Positions 1 through 8,412 of a DNA stretch of 64,000 nt are shown one piece after another. A program made the translations under genes and the position numbers. The notes under the pieces were generated by a model. That model had not been told where the DNA came from, ran no database searches, and saw only the letters and a list, made by a program, of their open reading frames with translations. Within the stretch, counting starts at the first letter, position 1. Each line of letters begins with the position of its first letter. Origin of the DNA: Notoacmeibacter sp. MSK16QG-6 (lineage in GTDB: Bacteria > Pseudomonadota > Alphaproteobacteria > Rhizobiales > Rhizobiaceae); assembly GCF_024158145.1 (NCBI RefSeq), contig NZ_JAMYXM010000001.1, forward strand, positions 744,001 through 808,000. Reading direction: 5' to 3'.

Positions 1-2
1 GT

Positions 3-212
3 GACGGGCTCCGCCTGCGGCTCAACCATGTTGCCGCGACCATGGCCTGCCACGGCTCTGTGCGGTCCGGCAGGAGGCTACGAATGGAAGAGATGAACGC
101 TTTGCTGCGGCAGATGGAAGCCACTCCCGGCTCTGGCACGTGTAATCACGGTCGGCCGACCTATATCGAACTCAAACTGGCGGATATTGAAAGACTGTTC
201 GGTCGCCGCTAG
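3..212 (+). CDS. mutL: DNA mismatch repair protein MutL, C-terminal end (partial)
   Basis: Only the last 69 codons are present; the gene runs off the left edge. The frame reads through the MutL C-terminal regulatory and endonuclease region, with the motif [10 protein letters not shown] near the start, a TPGSG turn, and the CNHGRPT motif that in other MutL proteins supplies metal-binding and dimer-interface residues. MutL couples MutS mismatch recognition to strand incision and excision. It stops at TAG 210-212, just before a DUF2093 gene on the same strand, an order common in Hyphomicrobiales. The identification rests on the C-terminal motifs and is firm despite the truncation. Confidence 0.9.
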   Translation, partial: DGLRLRLNHVAATMACHGSVRSGRRLRMEEMNALLRQMEATPGSGTCNHGRPTYIELKLADIERLFGRR

Positions 213-262
213 AGAACATCCTAACCTCTGCACTTGCCGGAACCGCTCAGGACCATTCCATT

Positions 263-499
263 ATGAATCATCTGGATTTTCTGTCGTCCCGCGAGGCCGA
301 AGTTCAATATCTGGACGGCGATTACCGTATCAAGCGCAATGGCAGCTTCGTCCGGTGCGCGGTGACGGGCGAGCCTATACCTTTGGAAGAGTTGAAATAT
401 TGGAGCGTTGACCGGCAGGAAGCCTATCGCGACTGCAATATCTCATTGCAGCGCGAGCTCGAGCTCAATCCGGACCTGCGCAAGCGCAGGAAGGATTAG
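263..499 (+). CDS. DUF2093 family small protein
   Basis: This 78-residue protein matches the DUF2093 family, short proteins of unknown function almost confined to Hyphomicrobiales. The recognisable core is the stretch around YLDGDYRIKRNGSFVRCAVT (about residues 17-36), followed by an IPLEELKYWS segment. There is no signal peptide or membrane helix, so it is probably cytosolic. The ATG at 263 follows an AGGA-like site. It sits between mutL and lpxK, its usual place. Its TAG stop (497-499) overlaps the TAA stop of convergent lpxK, so the two genes end on top of each other. Confidence 0.85.
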   Translation: MNHLDFLSSREAEVQYLDGDYRIKRNGSFVRCAVTGEPIPLEELKYWSVDRQEAYRDCNISLQRELELNPDLRKRRKD

Positions 500-1539
500 G
501 TTCTGTTGCCGTCGGCCAATCGCCGACGCTTATAGGCGTCGATTGTCGCTTCGATGATCCGCGCGGCGGCCGTCGGATTGTCGAATTTCGCATCCACAGG
601 AAGAACGATGCTTTCATCGTAAAGCGTCTGCAGCGCGCCCTTCCCACCCCGCAATCGAATGGCGTCTTTTTCCGTGGTGACGAGAGGCAAGCCATTCCGA
701 TGCGCGTCGGCGAGCAGTTCGGCCGCGTCATCTTCGGTGAAGGCATGGTGATCTGGGAATGAGCGGGTCATCGCGAGCTGCGCGCCCATTTCTTCGAGTG
801 TGATGTAAAACTTTTCCGGCACCCCGATACCGGCGAAGGCGAAGCATGGCTTGCCTGACAGATCCGGCGAGCTTTTCGGGATGATCCGGGCGCGATGGAT
901 GGGAAGAGCCGCCCGCGCGGCGACACGCACCACATGGTCGGCCGCGTCTCCTTCACCCATCACAAGCAAACTGTCGGCATGGCGGAGTTGAGTGCGAAGC
1001 GGCGCTCGCAACGGACCCGCTGGTATGATGTGGCCGTTGCCGAACCCATGGTGCGCATCCACAACAAGCATGGCGTGATCGATGGCAATACGCGCGCTTT
1101 GAAAACCGTCGTCCATGATCAGCAGGTCACATTGCCGCTCTTCCATCAAAAGACGCGCGCCGGCCAGACGATTTGGCGTGACAGCGACGGGCGCCGCCCG
1201 CGCCAGCAAAAGCGGTTCATCGCCAACATGGCGGGCGAGATCGTGATCCGGGTCGACCAAACGCGGCCGATCGAGGTTGCCGCCATAGCCGCGTGAAAGT
1301 ATGCCGGGCTTCCGACCCAGTCGTCCTGCGGCGCGCGCCAGTTCAATGGCGACTGGCGTTTTGCCGGCTCCTCCAACGGTGAAGTTGCCGACGCAGAGAA
1401 CCGGAACCTCGACAGGTCGGCGCGGCGCTCGATCCTGGCGATAGCCAGCGACGGCGCCGTAAACCCATCCTGCCGGAGCCATGGCATAACCGCGCCAATC
1501 GCCCTTTATCCACCAGAAAGGAGGAGCTTCGCTCGCCAT
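496..1539 (-). CDS. lpxK: tetraacyldisaccharide 4'-kinase LpxK
   Basis: LpxK phosphorylates the 4' position of the tetraacyldisaccharide-1-phosphate precursor to make lipid IVA, at the inner face of the cytoplasmic membrane. The 347-residue length fits the family. The P-loop GGAGKTP lies at about residues 56-62 behind a VLCVGNFT strand, and SRGYGG (a family hallmark) follows at about 83-88. It lies 14 bp downstream of waaA on the same strand, so the two consecutive steps of lipid A-Kdo assembly are very likely co-transcribed. The start is ATG at 1539. Confidence 0.95.
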   Translation of the reverse strand: MASEAPPFWWIKGDWRGYAMAPAGWVYGAVAGYRQDRAPRRPVEVPVLCVGNFTVGGAGKTPVAIELARAAGRLGRKPGILSRGYGGNLDRPRLVDPDHDLARHVGDEPLLLARAAPVAVTPNRLAGARLLMEERQCDLLIMDDGFQSARIAIDHAMLVVDAHHGFGNGHIIPAGPLRAPLRTQLRHADSLLVMGEGDAADHVVRVAARAALPIHRARIIPKSSPDLSGKPCFAFAGIGVPEKFYITLEEMGAQLAMTRSFPDHHAFTEDDAAELLADAHRNGLPLVTTEKDAIRLRGGKGALQTLYDESIVLPVDAKFDNPTAAARIIEATIDAYKRRRLADGNRT

Positions 1540-1553
1540 AGACCCGCTTTCGC

Positions 1554-2882
1554 CTAGTGAAATTCGTCGGTTTCGTTGCGGAACGTCGCGTCCATGATAA
1601 GCGGATGGATAAAGCGGTCCAGTTCGCGAAGAGTCGCATCCAGCGCGCCTCGCATCTTGCCTGCCGCATCGGCGGCTGCGGCGGCCATGCGATTACGCAT
1701 CGACGGTCGCGTCAGAAGGAAGTTGACCGCCCCGGCAAGCGTCTCCTTATCCTTTACCATCTTGGCGCCACCCGCCTTGCGCAGCCGCTCGAAGGCATCA
1801 CGAAAATTGGTGTATTCCGGACCGGTCAGTATCGCGGTGTCCAGCATCGCAGCCTCAAGGGGGTTCTGTCCGCCGGTGGCTTCTTCCGCGAGCGAGCGGC
1901 CCATGAAAGCGATCCCCGTTAAACGAAGATAAAGGCCCAGTTCGTTCATTGTATCGCCCAGCCAGACGTCAGTCTGGCGATCCGGAACCTCGCCCTTGCT
2001 ACGCTGTGCGACCCGCAGGCCTGCTTCACTCAATTGCTGGGCAATAGCATCGCCTCTCTCGGCGTGACGCGGCACAATCAATGTCAGAATATCGGGATGA
2101 CGCTTTTCCAGCATCTGGTGGACAGCGCCAGCCATTTTCTCCTCGCCGGGATGGGTCGAGATAGCCGCCCACACATCCCGCTGGCCGATGGATGCGCCGA
2201 GCCTGCGCACCTCTTCCATCTCGGCTGCCGGAATTTGCGCATCGGCCTTCAGATTGCCGGTCGAAACGACCCGCCGCTCCGAAAGAAGGCTGAACCGTTC
2301 CGCCTGTTCATCCGATTGCGCCAGAATGAGCGCGTAGCGGTTGAGAAGTGTAGCGGCGAGCGAAGGGTTCCTGCGCCACCTGCCAAATGTCCTGTCGGAC
2401 AAGCGGCCATTGACCAGCGCATGGGGAATATGGCGCTCGGACAAGAGATGAATGGTTGTGGGCCAGATTTCCGATTCACAGCTTACAACGAGATCTGGCC
2501 GCCAGAAGTCCAGAAAGCGGCGCATGATCGCCGGAATGTCGAGCGGCCGGTATTGATGCGTCACACGATCATCGAAACGTTTGGCCGCGATCGCCGCAGC
2601 CGTCACCGTCGACGTCGTGAGAAGGACATGCACATTGTGGCGCGCCAGATAGTCGATAAGGCCGGCGATGGCGTTGAGTTCGCCGACGCTCGCGGCATGG
2701 ACCCAAACCAGCGGCCGTTCCGGCCTTTCCGCGGATGCATGGCCGTACCGCTCGCGCCGGCGGCTTCGCTCTTCCTTGCCGGCAAAGGTGCGTCCTGCGA
2801 GATAAAGGCCGGTCAGAGGTCTGACGATCTGGCCTGCCGCCCTATAGGCACCGAAAGCAAAACGCGGGAAAAGCGGTTTCAT
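1554..2882 (-). CDS. waaA: 3-deoxy-D-manno-octulosonic acid (Kdo) transferase
   Basis: WaaA (KdtA) adds Kdo from CMP-Kdo to lipid IVA at the membrane. The 442-residue protein has the GT30 layout: a short hydrophobic N-terminus, the catalytic motif ASVGE at residues 64-68 (the Glu acts as base in characterised family members), then a C-terminal GT-B nucleotide-binding half including LIVPRH and GGQNPLEAA. It is upstream of lpxK in one operon. In many rhizobia a DUF374 acyltransferase gene sits between waaA and the DUF4170 gene; here only 115 bp separate them and no such gene is present. Confidence 0.93.
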   Translation of the reverse strand: MKPLFPRFAFGAYRAAGQIVRPLTGLYLAGRTFAGKEERSRRRERYGHASAERPERPLVWVHAASVGELNAIAGLIDYLARHNVHVLLTTSTVTAAAIAAKRFDDRVTHQYRPLDIPAIMRRFLDFWRPDLVVSCESEIWPTTIHLLSERHIPHALVNGRLSDRTFGRWRRNPSLAATLLNRYALILAQSDEQAERFSLLSERRVVSTGNLKADAQIPAAEMEEVRRLGASIGQRDVWAAISTHPGEEKMAGAVHQMLEKRHPDILTLIVPRHAERGDAIAQQLSEAGLRVAQRSKGEVPDRQTDVWLGDTMNELGLYLRLTGIAFMGRSLAEEATGGQNPLEAAMLDTAILTGPEYTNFRDAFERLRKAGGAKMVKDKETLAGAVNFLLTRPSMRNRMAAAAADAAGKMRGALDATLRELDRFIHPLIMDATFRNETDEFH

Positions 2883-2997
2883 GAAAAAAATGACGTCGTT
2901 GAAAAAGTGATCTGCCGTGCCGGCAGGAGCGAGGCTAAAAAGCGCGCAGGATCAATAAAACTGGGTAATCTGGTCTGGCGCGCTGCCCTAAGCATTG

Positions 2998-3243
2998 TCA
3001 GCCCTGCTCGGGCGAAAGGAAACGGTGCATATGAACGATGAAGTAGCGCATATGCGCGTTGTCGACCGTCTGTTGGGCCTTTTTGCGCCAGGCTTTCTCC
3101 GCCGTCGCGAAATTCGGGAAGATGCCGACAATGTCCAGGTTGTCGATATCGCGGAAGGTCAGGCCATTGAGGCTTTCAAGCTCTCCGCCGAAGACGAGAT
3201 GGAGAAGCTGTTTCGACTCCTGGCTTTGTGGGTTCGTGGCCAA
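2998..3243 (-). CDS. DUF4170 family small protein
   Basis: This 81-residue protein resembles DUF4170, a small Hyphomicrobiales family of unknown function usually encoded beside waaA. Recognisable parts are LHLVFGGELESL near residue 14, a DIVGIFPNFATAEKAWRKKA segment in the middle, and the C-terminal region around MRYFIVHMHRFL. No export signal or transmembrane helix is visible. It lies upstream of waaA on the same strand and may share its transcript. Function is not known; only the family is claimed. Confidence 0.8.
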   Translation of the reverse strand: MATNPQSQESKQLLHLVFGGELESLNGLTFRDIDNLDIVGIFPNFATAEKAWRKKAQQTVDNAHMRYFIVHMHRFLSPEQG

Positions 3244-3354
3244 GCATGCCTCCTGAAAGGTCGAATTGATATTGGATCGTAAGCCCGCCGGTTAGACAAT
3301 CAATAACTGCCCTATGCAAGGCCCGCATCCTCTAAACAAAGGACTATTACGCAA

Positions 3355-4164
3355 TCATGATCGCTTGTGGGCGACCGCCTGAAGAACCGGTAAAAGATCG
3401 CCGATCAGATGCGCCTGGCTGGCAAGCAGGGGTCCATGCTTCGGTGCCGGCTGCCCCACTCTCACGTCATCCCCGTCAGGCTGTAGAAGCCGACCATCCG
3501 TTTCTGTCAGGAGAAGCATGGCTGCGGCAATATCCCAATCGTGCGCATTGGGCTTGATAAAGGTGGCGTCGAGCCGGCCATCGGCCACCATAGCGATCCG
3601 ATAGGCAAGCGACGGGATATGGCCCTGGAAGCCGTTGGCCTCGGCGAGGTGCGGGGGCAAACCCCGCACCAGATTTGCTGGCCCCGCAATGGACAATTTG
3701 TCGGTGTCCCGCCTGTCCCTCAACCGGGTCCCGTTTCGGAACGCACCCTGCCCGGCTGTGGCTTCGAACATTTCATCCAACGCCGGACAGTCGAGCACGC
3801 CTGTCAAAGGAACGCCGCCCTCGACTATCGCTATGGAAACGCACCATGTCGTCTTGCCGGCCAGAAACGCCCGAGTTCCATCGATTGGATCGACAACAAA
3901 GCATCGGCGTTTCGAAAGGCGCGCCGGATCGTCCTCCGTTTCCTCCGACAACCAGCCGTAATCCGGCCGCGCGGCAAGAAGCGTGGTTCGCAGGAAATGG
4001 TCCACTTCCAAATCGGCTTCGGAGACCGGACTGTCGTTCTCCTTGCTCCAGACATCCGGGTCGCTGCCGAAATGAGCCAGCGCAATGCGACCGCCCTCTG
4101 CCGCAGCCTCTCTGATCAGCGCGAGATCATCTGCAAGGGCAGGCAGCGCGTCACTCACCGGCAA
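3355..4164 (-). CDS. inositol monophosphatase family protein, CysQ-like 3'(2'),5'-bisphosphate nucleotidase
   Basis: This 269-residue protein belongs to the Mg2+-dependent, Li+-sensitive phosphatase superfamily. The metal-binding motifs are WLSEE at residues 71-75, DPIDGT at 92-97 and HDWDIAAA at 208-215, spaced as in CysQ and IMPase. In Hyphomicrobiales the copy near waaA is usually annotated as CysQ-like, removing the 3' phosphate of PAP from sulfate activation, but inositol-1-phosphate or related sugar phosphates cannot be excluded from sequence alone. Its start overlaps the 3' end of pmbA by 14 bp, so the two are probably translationally coupled. Confidence 0.85.
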   Translation of the reverse strand: MPVSDALPALADDLALIREAAAEGGRIALAHFGSDPDVWSKENDSPVSEADLEVDHFLRTTLLAARPDYGWLSEETEDDPARLSKRRCFVVDPIDGTRAFLAGKTTWCVSIAIVEGGVPLTGVLDCPALDEMFEATAGQGAFRNGTRLRDRRDTDKLSIAGPANLVRGLPPHLAEANGFQGHIPSLAYRIAMVADGRLDATFIKPNAHDWDIAAAMLLLTETDGRLLQPDGDDVRVGQPAPKHGPLLASQAHLIGDLLPVLQAVAHKRS

Positions 4165-5491
4165 GGGTCATCCCCTCGACAAGCAGAGTTGGTGCGGCGG
4201 TGGCGAATGAGCGATCCAGATCGTTTGCAGCGAGCATCCGCCGGAACATATCCTTGAGATTGGCAGCGATGGTCACCTCCGTCACCGGATGCGTCAACTC
4301 TCCATTCTCGATGCGAAAGCCAGACGCACCGCGCGAGTAGTCGCCAGTCACCAGATTGACGCCCTGTCCGATCACCTCGGTCACATACAGGCCGTGGTCG
4401 AGGCCGCTTATCATATCTTCCGGCGAAATATCGCCCGCCTCGATTGCAAGATTCGTGCTGGAAGGCAGGACCTGAGCGCCACTCCGCGCACCTCGGCCGT
4501 TCGTCTGCAGTCCCAGTTCGCGGGCCGTCGATGTCGACAGAAACCAGTTCCGCAGAATGCCGTTCTCGATCATCGTCATCGGCTCGCCACGCACGCCCTC
4601 ACCGTCGAAAGGTCGCGAGCCGGGGCCACGCACGCGCTGCGGATCGTCCGTGAGAGTAATGCCGTTCGCGGCCACCGCCTGGCCCATCAGATCACGCCAG
4701 AAGCTCGTCTTTCTCACCACGGCGCTGCCATTGATCAATTGACCCATCGTGCCGGCAAGGCCTCGCGCCACACGCGGATCGAAAATGACGGTGACGGGTC
4801 CGGTCGGCATTTTGCGGCCGCCCAAGCGACGTACGGCCCGCTCTCCGGCATGTCTGCCAATCTCTTCGGGCTGGCGCAAGTCGTTCAGGTGGCGCGAAGA
4901 TGAGAAGTCGTAATCGCGCTCCATGCTCTGGCCTGTGCCGGCAAGCGCCGCAATCGAGCGCGAAAAATGACTACCCCGGTACGAGCCCGAAAATCCGCCC
5001 GACGTCACCAGCGTCAGTCCACTTCGAGAGCATGAAACTCCGGCGCCCATGATCTGCGAAACGCCATCGACCGCGCCCGCCGCCGTCTCCATTTCAAGAG
5101 CCGTGGCGACCATTGAATCGGCGTCGGGCCAGCTCTCGTCGAACAGATCGAGATCGACCGTCGTTCCGGTAAGGCGTTTGGGATCGGCGAGAGACCGGCT
5201 TTCATCGATTGGTGCAACACGGGCCATTGCCACGGCCCGCTCGGCGAGGCGGAGCGGATCGTAGCCGCGTGTCGCGCCGACCGACGCGATGCGCCCTTCG
5301 ACGAAAACGCGCAAGGAAACATCGTCGCTTTCGGCGGCCTCGCTGTTCTCGACCTTGCCTTCGCGGACGGACACCGACTGGGAGCGGCCAGTGACGCAAA
5401 TGGCGTCGGCTGCATCGGCTCCCGCGCTGCGCGCCGCCTCGACCAGTTCGGAGACGCGGTCAAGACGCGCCTGTTCGTCCTTGGAATTCAT
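4151..5491 (-). CDS. pmbA: TldD/PmbA family metalloprotease-like protein PmbA (TldE)
   Basis: PmbA/TldE partners with TldD to form a protease that matures peptide antibiotics such as microcin B17 and degrades unfolded peptides. The call rests on the DVSLRVFVEGRIASVGA segment near the N-terminus, GPVTVIFDPRVA mid-protein, and the C-terminal half with RPFDGEGV, NGRGARSG and VTGDYSRGASGF, all typical of PmbA. Like other PmbA subunits it lacks an HExxH zinc motif, which is carried by TldD. A longer reading from TTG at 5581 exists; ATG at 5491 gives the normal N-terminus and is preferred. No tldD is in the window. Confidence 0.87.
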   Translation of the reverse strand: MNSKDEQARLDRVSELVEAARSAGADAADAICVTGRSQSVSVREGKVENSEAAESDDVSLRVFVEGRIASVGATRGYDPLRLAERAVAMARVAPIDESRSLADPKRLTGTTVDLDLFDESWPDADSMVATALEMETAAGAVDGVSQIMGAGVSCSRSGLTLVTSGGFSGSYRGSHFSRSIAALAGTGQSMERDYDFSSSRHLNDLRQPEEIGRHAGERAVRRLGGRKMPTGPVTVIFDPRVARGLAGTMGQLINGSAVVRKTSFWRDLMGQAVAANGITLTDDPQRVRGPGSRPFDGEGVRGEPMTMIENGILRNWFLSTSTARELGLQTNGRGARSGAQVLPSSTNLAIEAGDISPEDMISGLDHGLYVTEVIGQGVNLVTGDYSRGASGFRIENGELTHPVTEVTIAANLKDMFRRMLAANDLDRSFATAAPTLLVEGMTLAGE

Positions 5492-5629
5492 TTCAGGACG
5501 ATCCTTTATCGCAACGGCCAATGGATTCTCTTCTCTCGATATTGCTATGCACCATCTATGAGGGACAAACGGTCGTGACAAGCAGCCGCCTGCTGCGGCA
5601 ATATCTCCCAGGATGAGGAACAGACGGTT

Positions 5630-7441
5630 TTGGCGACGCCAGAAGTATCTCTATACGGTGAAGCGGTCCTCCTTTTAGCGGGCGCTGTAATCGCTGCGCC
5701 GCTATTCAAGCGGATCGGCCTCGGTACGGTACTTGGCTACATCGCTGCGGGTATTTTGATCGGTCCGGTGGCGAGACTGATCGCCGACGGCGAGGAAATC
5801 CTTCATATCGCCGAACTTGGCGTGGTGTTCCTACTGTTCCTGATCGGCCTGGAACTGAAACCATCGCGGCTATGGGCGTTGCGCCGCGATATTTTCGGAC
5901 TGGGTCTGTCCCAGGTTTTGCTGACCGGCTTCATCCTTTCGTTCCTGCTGCTGACTTTCCTGCCGCCTGCGGCAGCGATCATCGCCGGATTCGGGCTCGC
6001 CCTTTCCTCGACGGCCTTCGGGATGCAGATCCTTGAAGATACGGGCGACACCAACCGCCGCTATGGACAGCGCGCGTTCTCGATCCTGCTTTTTCAGGAC
6101 ATCGCCATCGCGCCGCTTCTTGTGCTCGCCACTTTTCTCGCGCCATTCGCTCCGGAAGATGTACGCTCCCCACTCCTTTCCATCATTATCGCCATAGGAA
6201 CGGTCGCAGGGCTTGTGCTTGCCGGTCGGTATCTTCTCAACCCGCTATTCCGCTTCATCGGCAATACCGGCGCGCGGGAAGTGATGATCGCAGCGGCGCT
6301 GCTGCTCGTGATCGGTGCGGGACTGGCGATGCAGTGGGCCGGACTTTCCATGGCCATGGGCGCATTTATCGCCGGCGTTCTTTTGGCGGAATCGCGCTAT
6401 CGCCACGAGTTGGAGGCGGATATCGAACCATTCCGCGGCATTCTGCTCGGCCTGTTTTTTATGGCTGTGGGCCTGTCGCTCGATCTGACCGTTATTCAGA
6501 ACAATCTGCTGCTGATCGTGGCGGCCGTACCCGCCCTTCTACTGATCAAGGGCCTCGTCATCTTTGTGCTTGCCAAAGTGTTCGGCTCGACCAATGACGA
6601 CGCCATGCGGGTGGCCACTTTACTGCCCCAGGGCGGTGAATTCGGCTTCGTCCTTTTTTCCGCGGCAGCCAGCAGCGGCATCTTTTCGGCGCGCATTGCT
6701 TCTATCCTCGTCGCTATCGTCACCATCTCAATGGCTTTGACGCCGCTCAGCCGCAGGATCGGCGACTGGATCACCAACACGACGCTCCAGGACGACGACG
6801 TGATGGAGGAGGATTTCGCCAATGCCGGAAGCGATGTGCTGATGATAGGTTTCTCACGCTTCGGCCAGATCACAGCGCAAATGCTGCTGGCAGGCGGCGT
6901 CGACGTGACTGTGATCGACCTTTCGGCCGAGCGCGTGACACAGGCAGGCAAGTTCGGTTTCCGTATCTATTATGGCGATGGCTGCCGCAAGGATGTTCTT
7001 GAGGCTGCGGGAATACGCCGCGCCAAGATCGTCCTTGTCTGCACCCATCTGCCATCGATCACCAACCGGATCGTCGATCTGGTGTCATCGGAATATCCGA
7101 ACGCCAAGATTTACGCCCGCTCGTGGGACAGAGCCCACGCCATCGCCCTGCGAAAGCGCAATGTGGACTATGAATTGCGCGAGACTGTCGAAAGCGCGCT
7201 CGTTTTCGGACGCCACACGCTGCACGCCCTTGGGATCGAAGACCATCTCGCGCACGAGATCGAAAAGGATGTGCGCCAGCGTGATGAGGAGCGTCTGGCG
7301 ATTCAGCAGGTCGAAGGTCTGTTCGCCGGACAGGAGAAAGTATTCACAAGCCCTGTTCCCGAACCCTTGATCGAGCCGAAGAAGAGGCGTGAGGCAGCCA
7401 GCGCGAAGAACAAGGACGATGGCGCATGGTCCGCCGGCTGA
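5630..7441 (+). CDS. CPA2-family monovalent cation:proton antiporter with RCK/TrkA-N domain (KefB/KefC-like)
   Basis: The 603-residue protein has about twelve hydrophobic helices over residues 10-375, including the GVVFLLFLIGLELKP segment (residues 64-78) and ALSSTAFGMQ (124-133) typical of the Na+/H+ exchanger fold of the CPA2 family. A cytosolic TrkA-N domain follows at about 400-515, with the nucleotide-binding loop GFSRFGQ and a later VIDL strand whose acidic residue usually contacts NAD(H). This architecture is that of KefB/KefC potassium efflux systems, but no KefF/KefG partner is adjacent, so ion and effector specificity are open. Translation probably starts at TTG 5630; ATG is not available nearby. 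It is divergent from pmbA. Confidence 0.88.
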   Translation: MATPEVSLYGEAVLLLAGAVIAAPLFKRIGLGTVLGYIAAGILIGPVARLIADGEEILHIAELGVVFLLFLIGLELKPSRLWALRRDIFGLGLSQVLLTGFILSFLLLTFLPPAAAIIAGFGLALSSTAFGMQILEDTGDTNRRYGQRAFSILLFQDIAIAPLLVLATFLAPFAPEDVRSPLLSIIIAIGTVAGLVLAGRYLLNPLFRFIGNTGAREVMIAAALLLVIGAGLAMQWAGLSMAMGAFIAGVLLAESRYRHELEADIEPFRGILLGLFFMAVGLSLDLTVIQNNLLLIVAAVPALLLIKGLVIFVLAKVFGSTNDDAMRVATLLPQGGEFGFVLFSAAASSGIFSARIASILVAIVTISMALTPLSRRIGDWITNTTLQDDDVMEEDFANAGSDVLMIGFSRFGQITAQMLLAGGVDVTVIDLSAERVTQAGKFGFRIYYGDGCRKDVLEAAGIRRAKIVLVCTHLPSITNRIVDLVSSEYPNAKIYARSWDRAHAIALRKRNVDYELRETVESALVFGRHTLHALGIEDHLAHEIEKDVRQRDEERLAIQQVEGLFAGQEKVFTSPVPEPLIEPKKRREAASAKNKDDGAWSAG

Positions 7442-7468
7442 TCGCTGTTTTCCACCGCACGAAGCCTG

Positions 7469-8401
7469 TCAGCTTTGGGCCGAAAACCTCTCCACGATTC
7501 TGTCCGCAACAAGCTCGGGCCGCAACCGAAGCAGTGCTTCCCGCAGGTCGAGGCGCACATTGCGGCTCTCGTCCAGCACCTGATCGATGCGCGCGAAATC
7601 GAGCACACGAAAACGGTCGATCGCCGGGCGAAGCATGATGTCCGGCTGTTTTCGCGCCAATTTGCTGGCGGTGATCGACTGCATCATGAGTTGGGTGGCG
7701 CCGAACAGAAGATCGATTGACGATGGGCTTTTAGGACCGCGACGGGGTATGCCCACGACATCGACCGCGATGACAATATCCACGCGATCGCCGAACAGAT
7801 CGAACGGGACGGGTGAACAGATGCCGCCATCGATATAGAGCGTGCCCTCGCGCCGAACTGGCGCGAACAGAGCAGGCACCGCAGCCGATGCCGCCAGCGC
7901 GCTCAACAGATCGCCCTTTTCCAGAACACAGCCCCTATGGCCGTAATAATCCGTTGCCGTGACCAGCAGCGGAATCTCGAGATCTTCAAAACGAGAATGG
8001 AGCTGCTCAGGCAGAAAGGCCGCCAGGATATTCTCGATGTTGAATTGACCGAGATGGAAATTGCCGGGAACGGCATCGCCGAGACGGGTGGGACGAACCT
8101 GGAAAACACGTCGCAACGTGTCGACCTTGCGACCGAATGCGCCGACCGCATAGTCGCGGACTTCCGCTCCGCTCATCCCTGCGGCGTAACCCGCGCCTAT
8201 CAGTGCCCCGATAGACGATCCGGCAATCATCGTCGGCCGGATGCCAAGCGCATCGAGCTCTTCGAGAATATGGATATGTGCAAGGCCTCGGGCGCCGCCG
8301 CCACCGAGCGCCAAGCCAATGCGCGGCATTTCTCCCAAGACAGCGCTGCGCCCTGACGGAGGTGTCTTCGTTTTTGGCGCGACCCTTTCTTTGGCGGTCA
8401 T
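7469..8401 (-). CDS. patatin-like phospholipase family protein (RssA/NTE-like)
   Basis: The 310-residue protein carries the patatin signature: the oxyanion-hole run GGGGARG at residues 33-39, the nucleophile motif GSSIG at 61-65 (Ser63), and DGG within YIDGGICSP near residue 200 providing the catalytic Asp. Patatin enzymes hydrolyse acyl esters of lipids; bacterial RssA-like members are cytosolic or membrane-associated and of uncertain substrate. No signal peptide is visible. It follows the M16 protease pair on the same strand with only 11 bp between, so it is probably the last gene of that operon. Confidence 0.9.
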   Translation of the reverse strand: MTAKERVAPKTKTPPSGRSAVLGEMPRIGLALGGGGARGLAHIHILEELDALGIRPTMIAGSSIGALIGAGYAAGMSGAEVRDYAVGAFGRKVDTLRRVFQVRPTRLGDAVPGNFHLGQFNIENILAAFLPEQLHSRFEDLEIPLLVTATDYYGHRGCVLEKGDLLSALAASAAVPALFAPVRREGTLYIDGGICSPVPFDLFGDRVDIVIAVDVVGIPRRGPKSPSSIDLLFGATQLMMQSITASKLARKQPDIMLRPAIDRFRVLDFARIDQVLDESRNVRLDLREALLRLRPELVADRIVERFSAQS

Positions 8402-8412
8402 CGAACTATCCG

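Noticed and set aside
2034-3041. A 335-codon plus-strand open frame opposite waaA
   Set aside because: It is the complement of a well-supported Kdo transferase gene.
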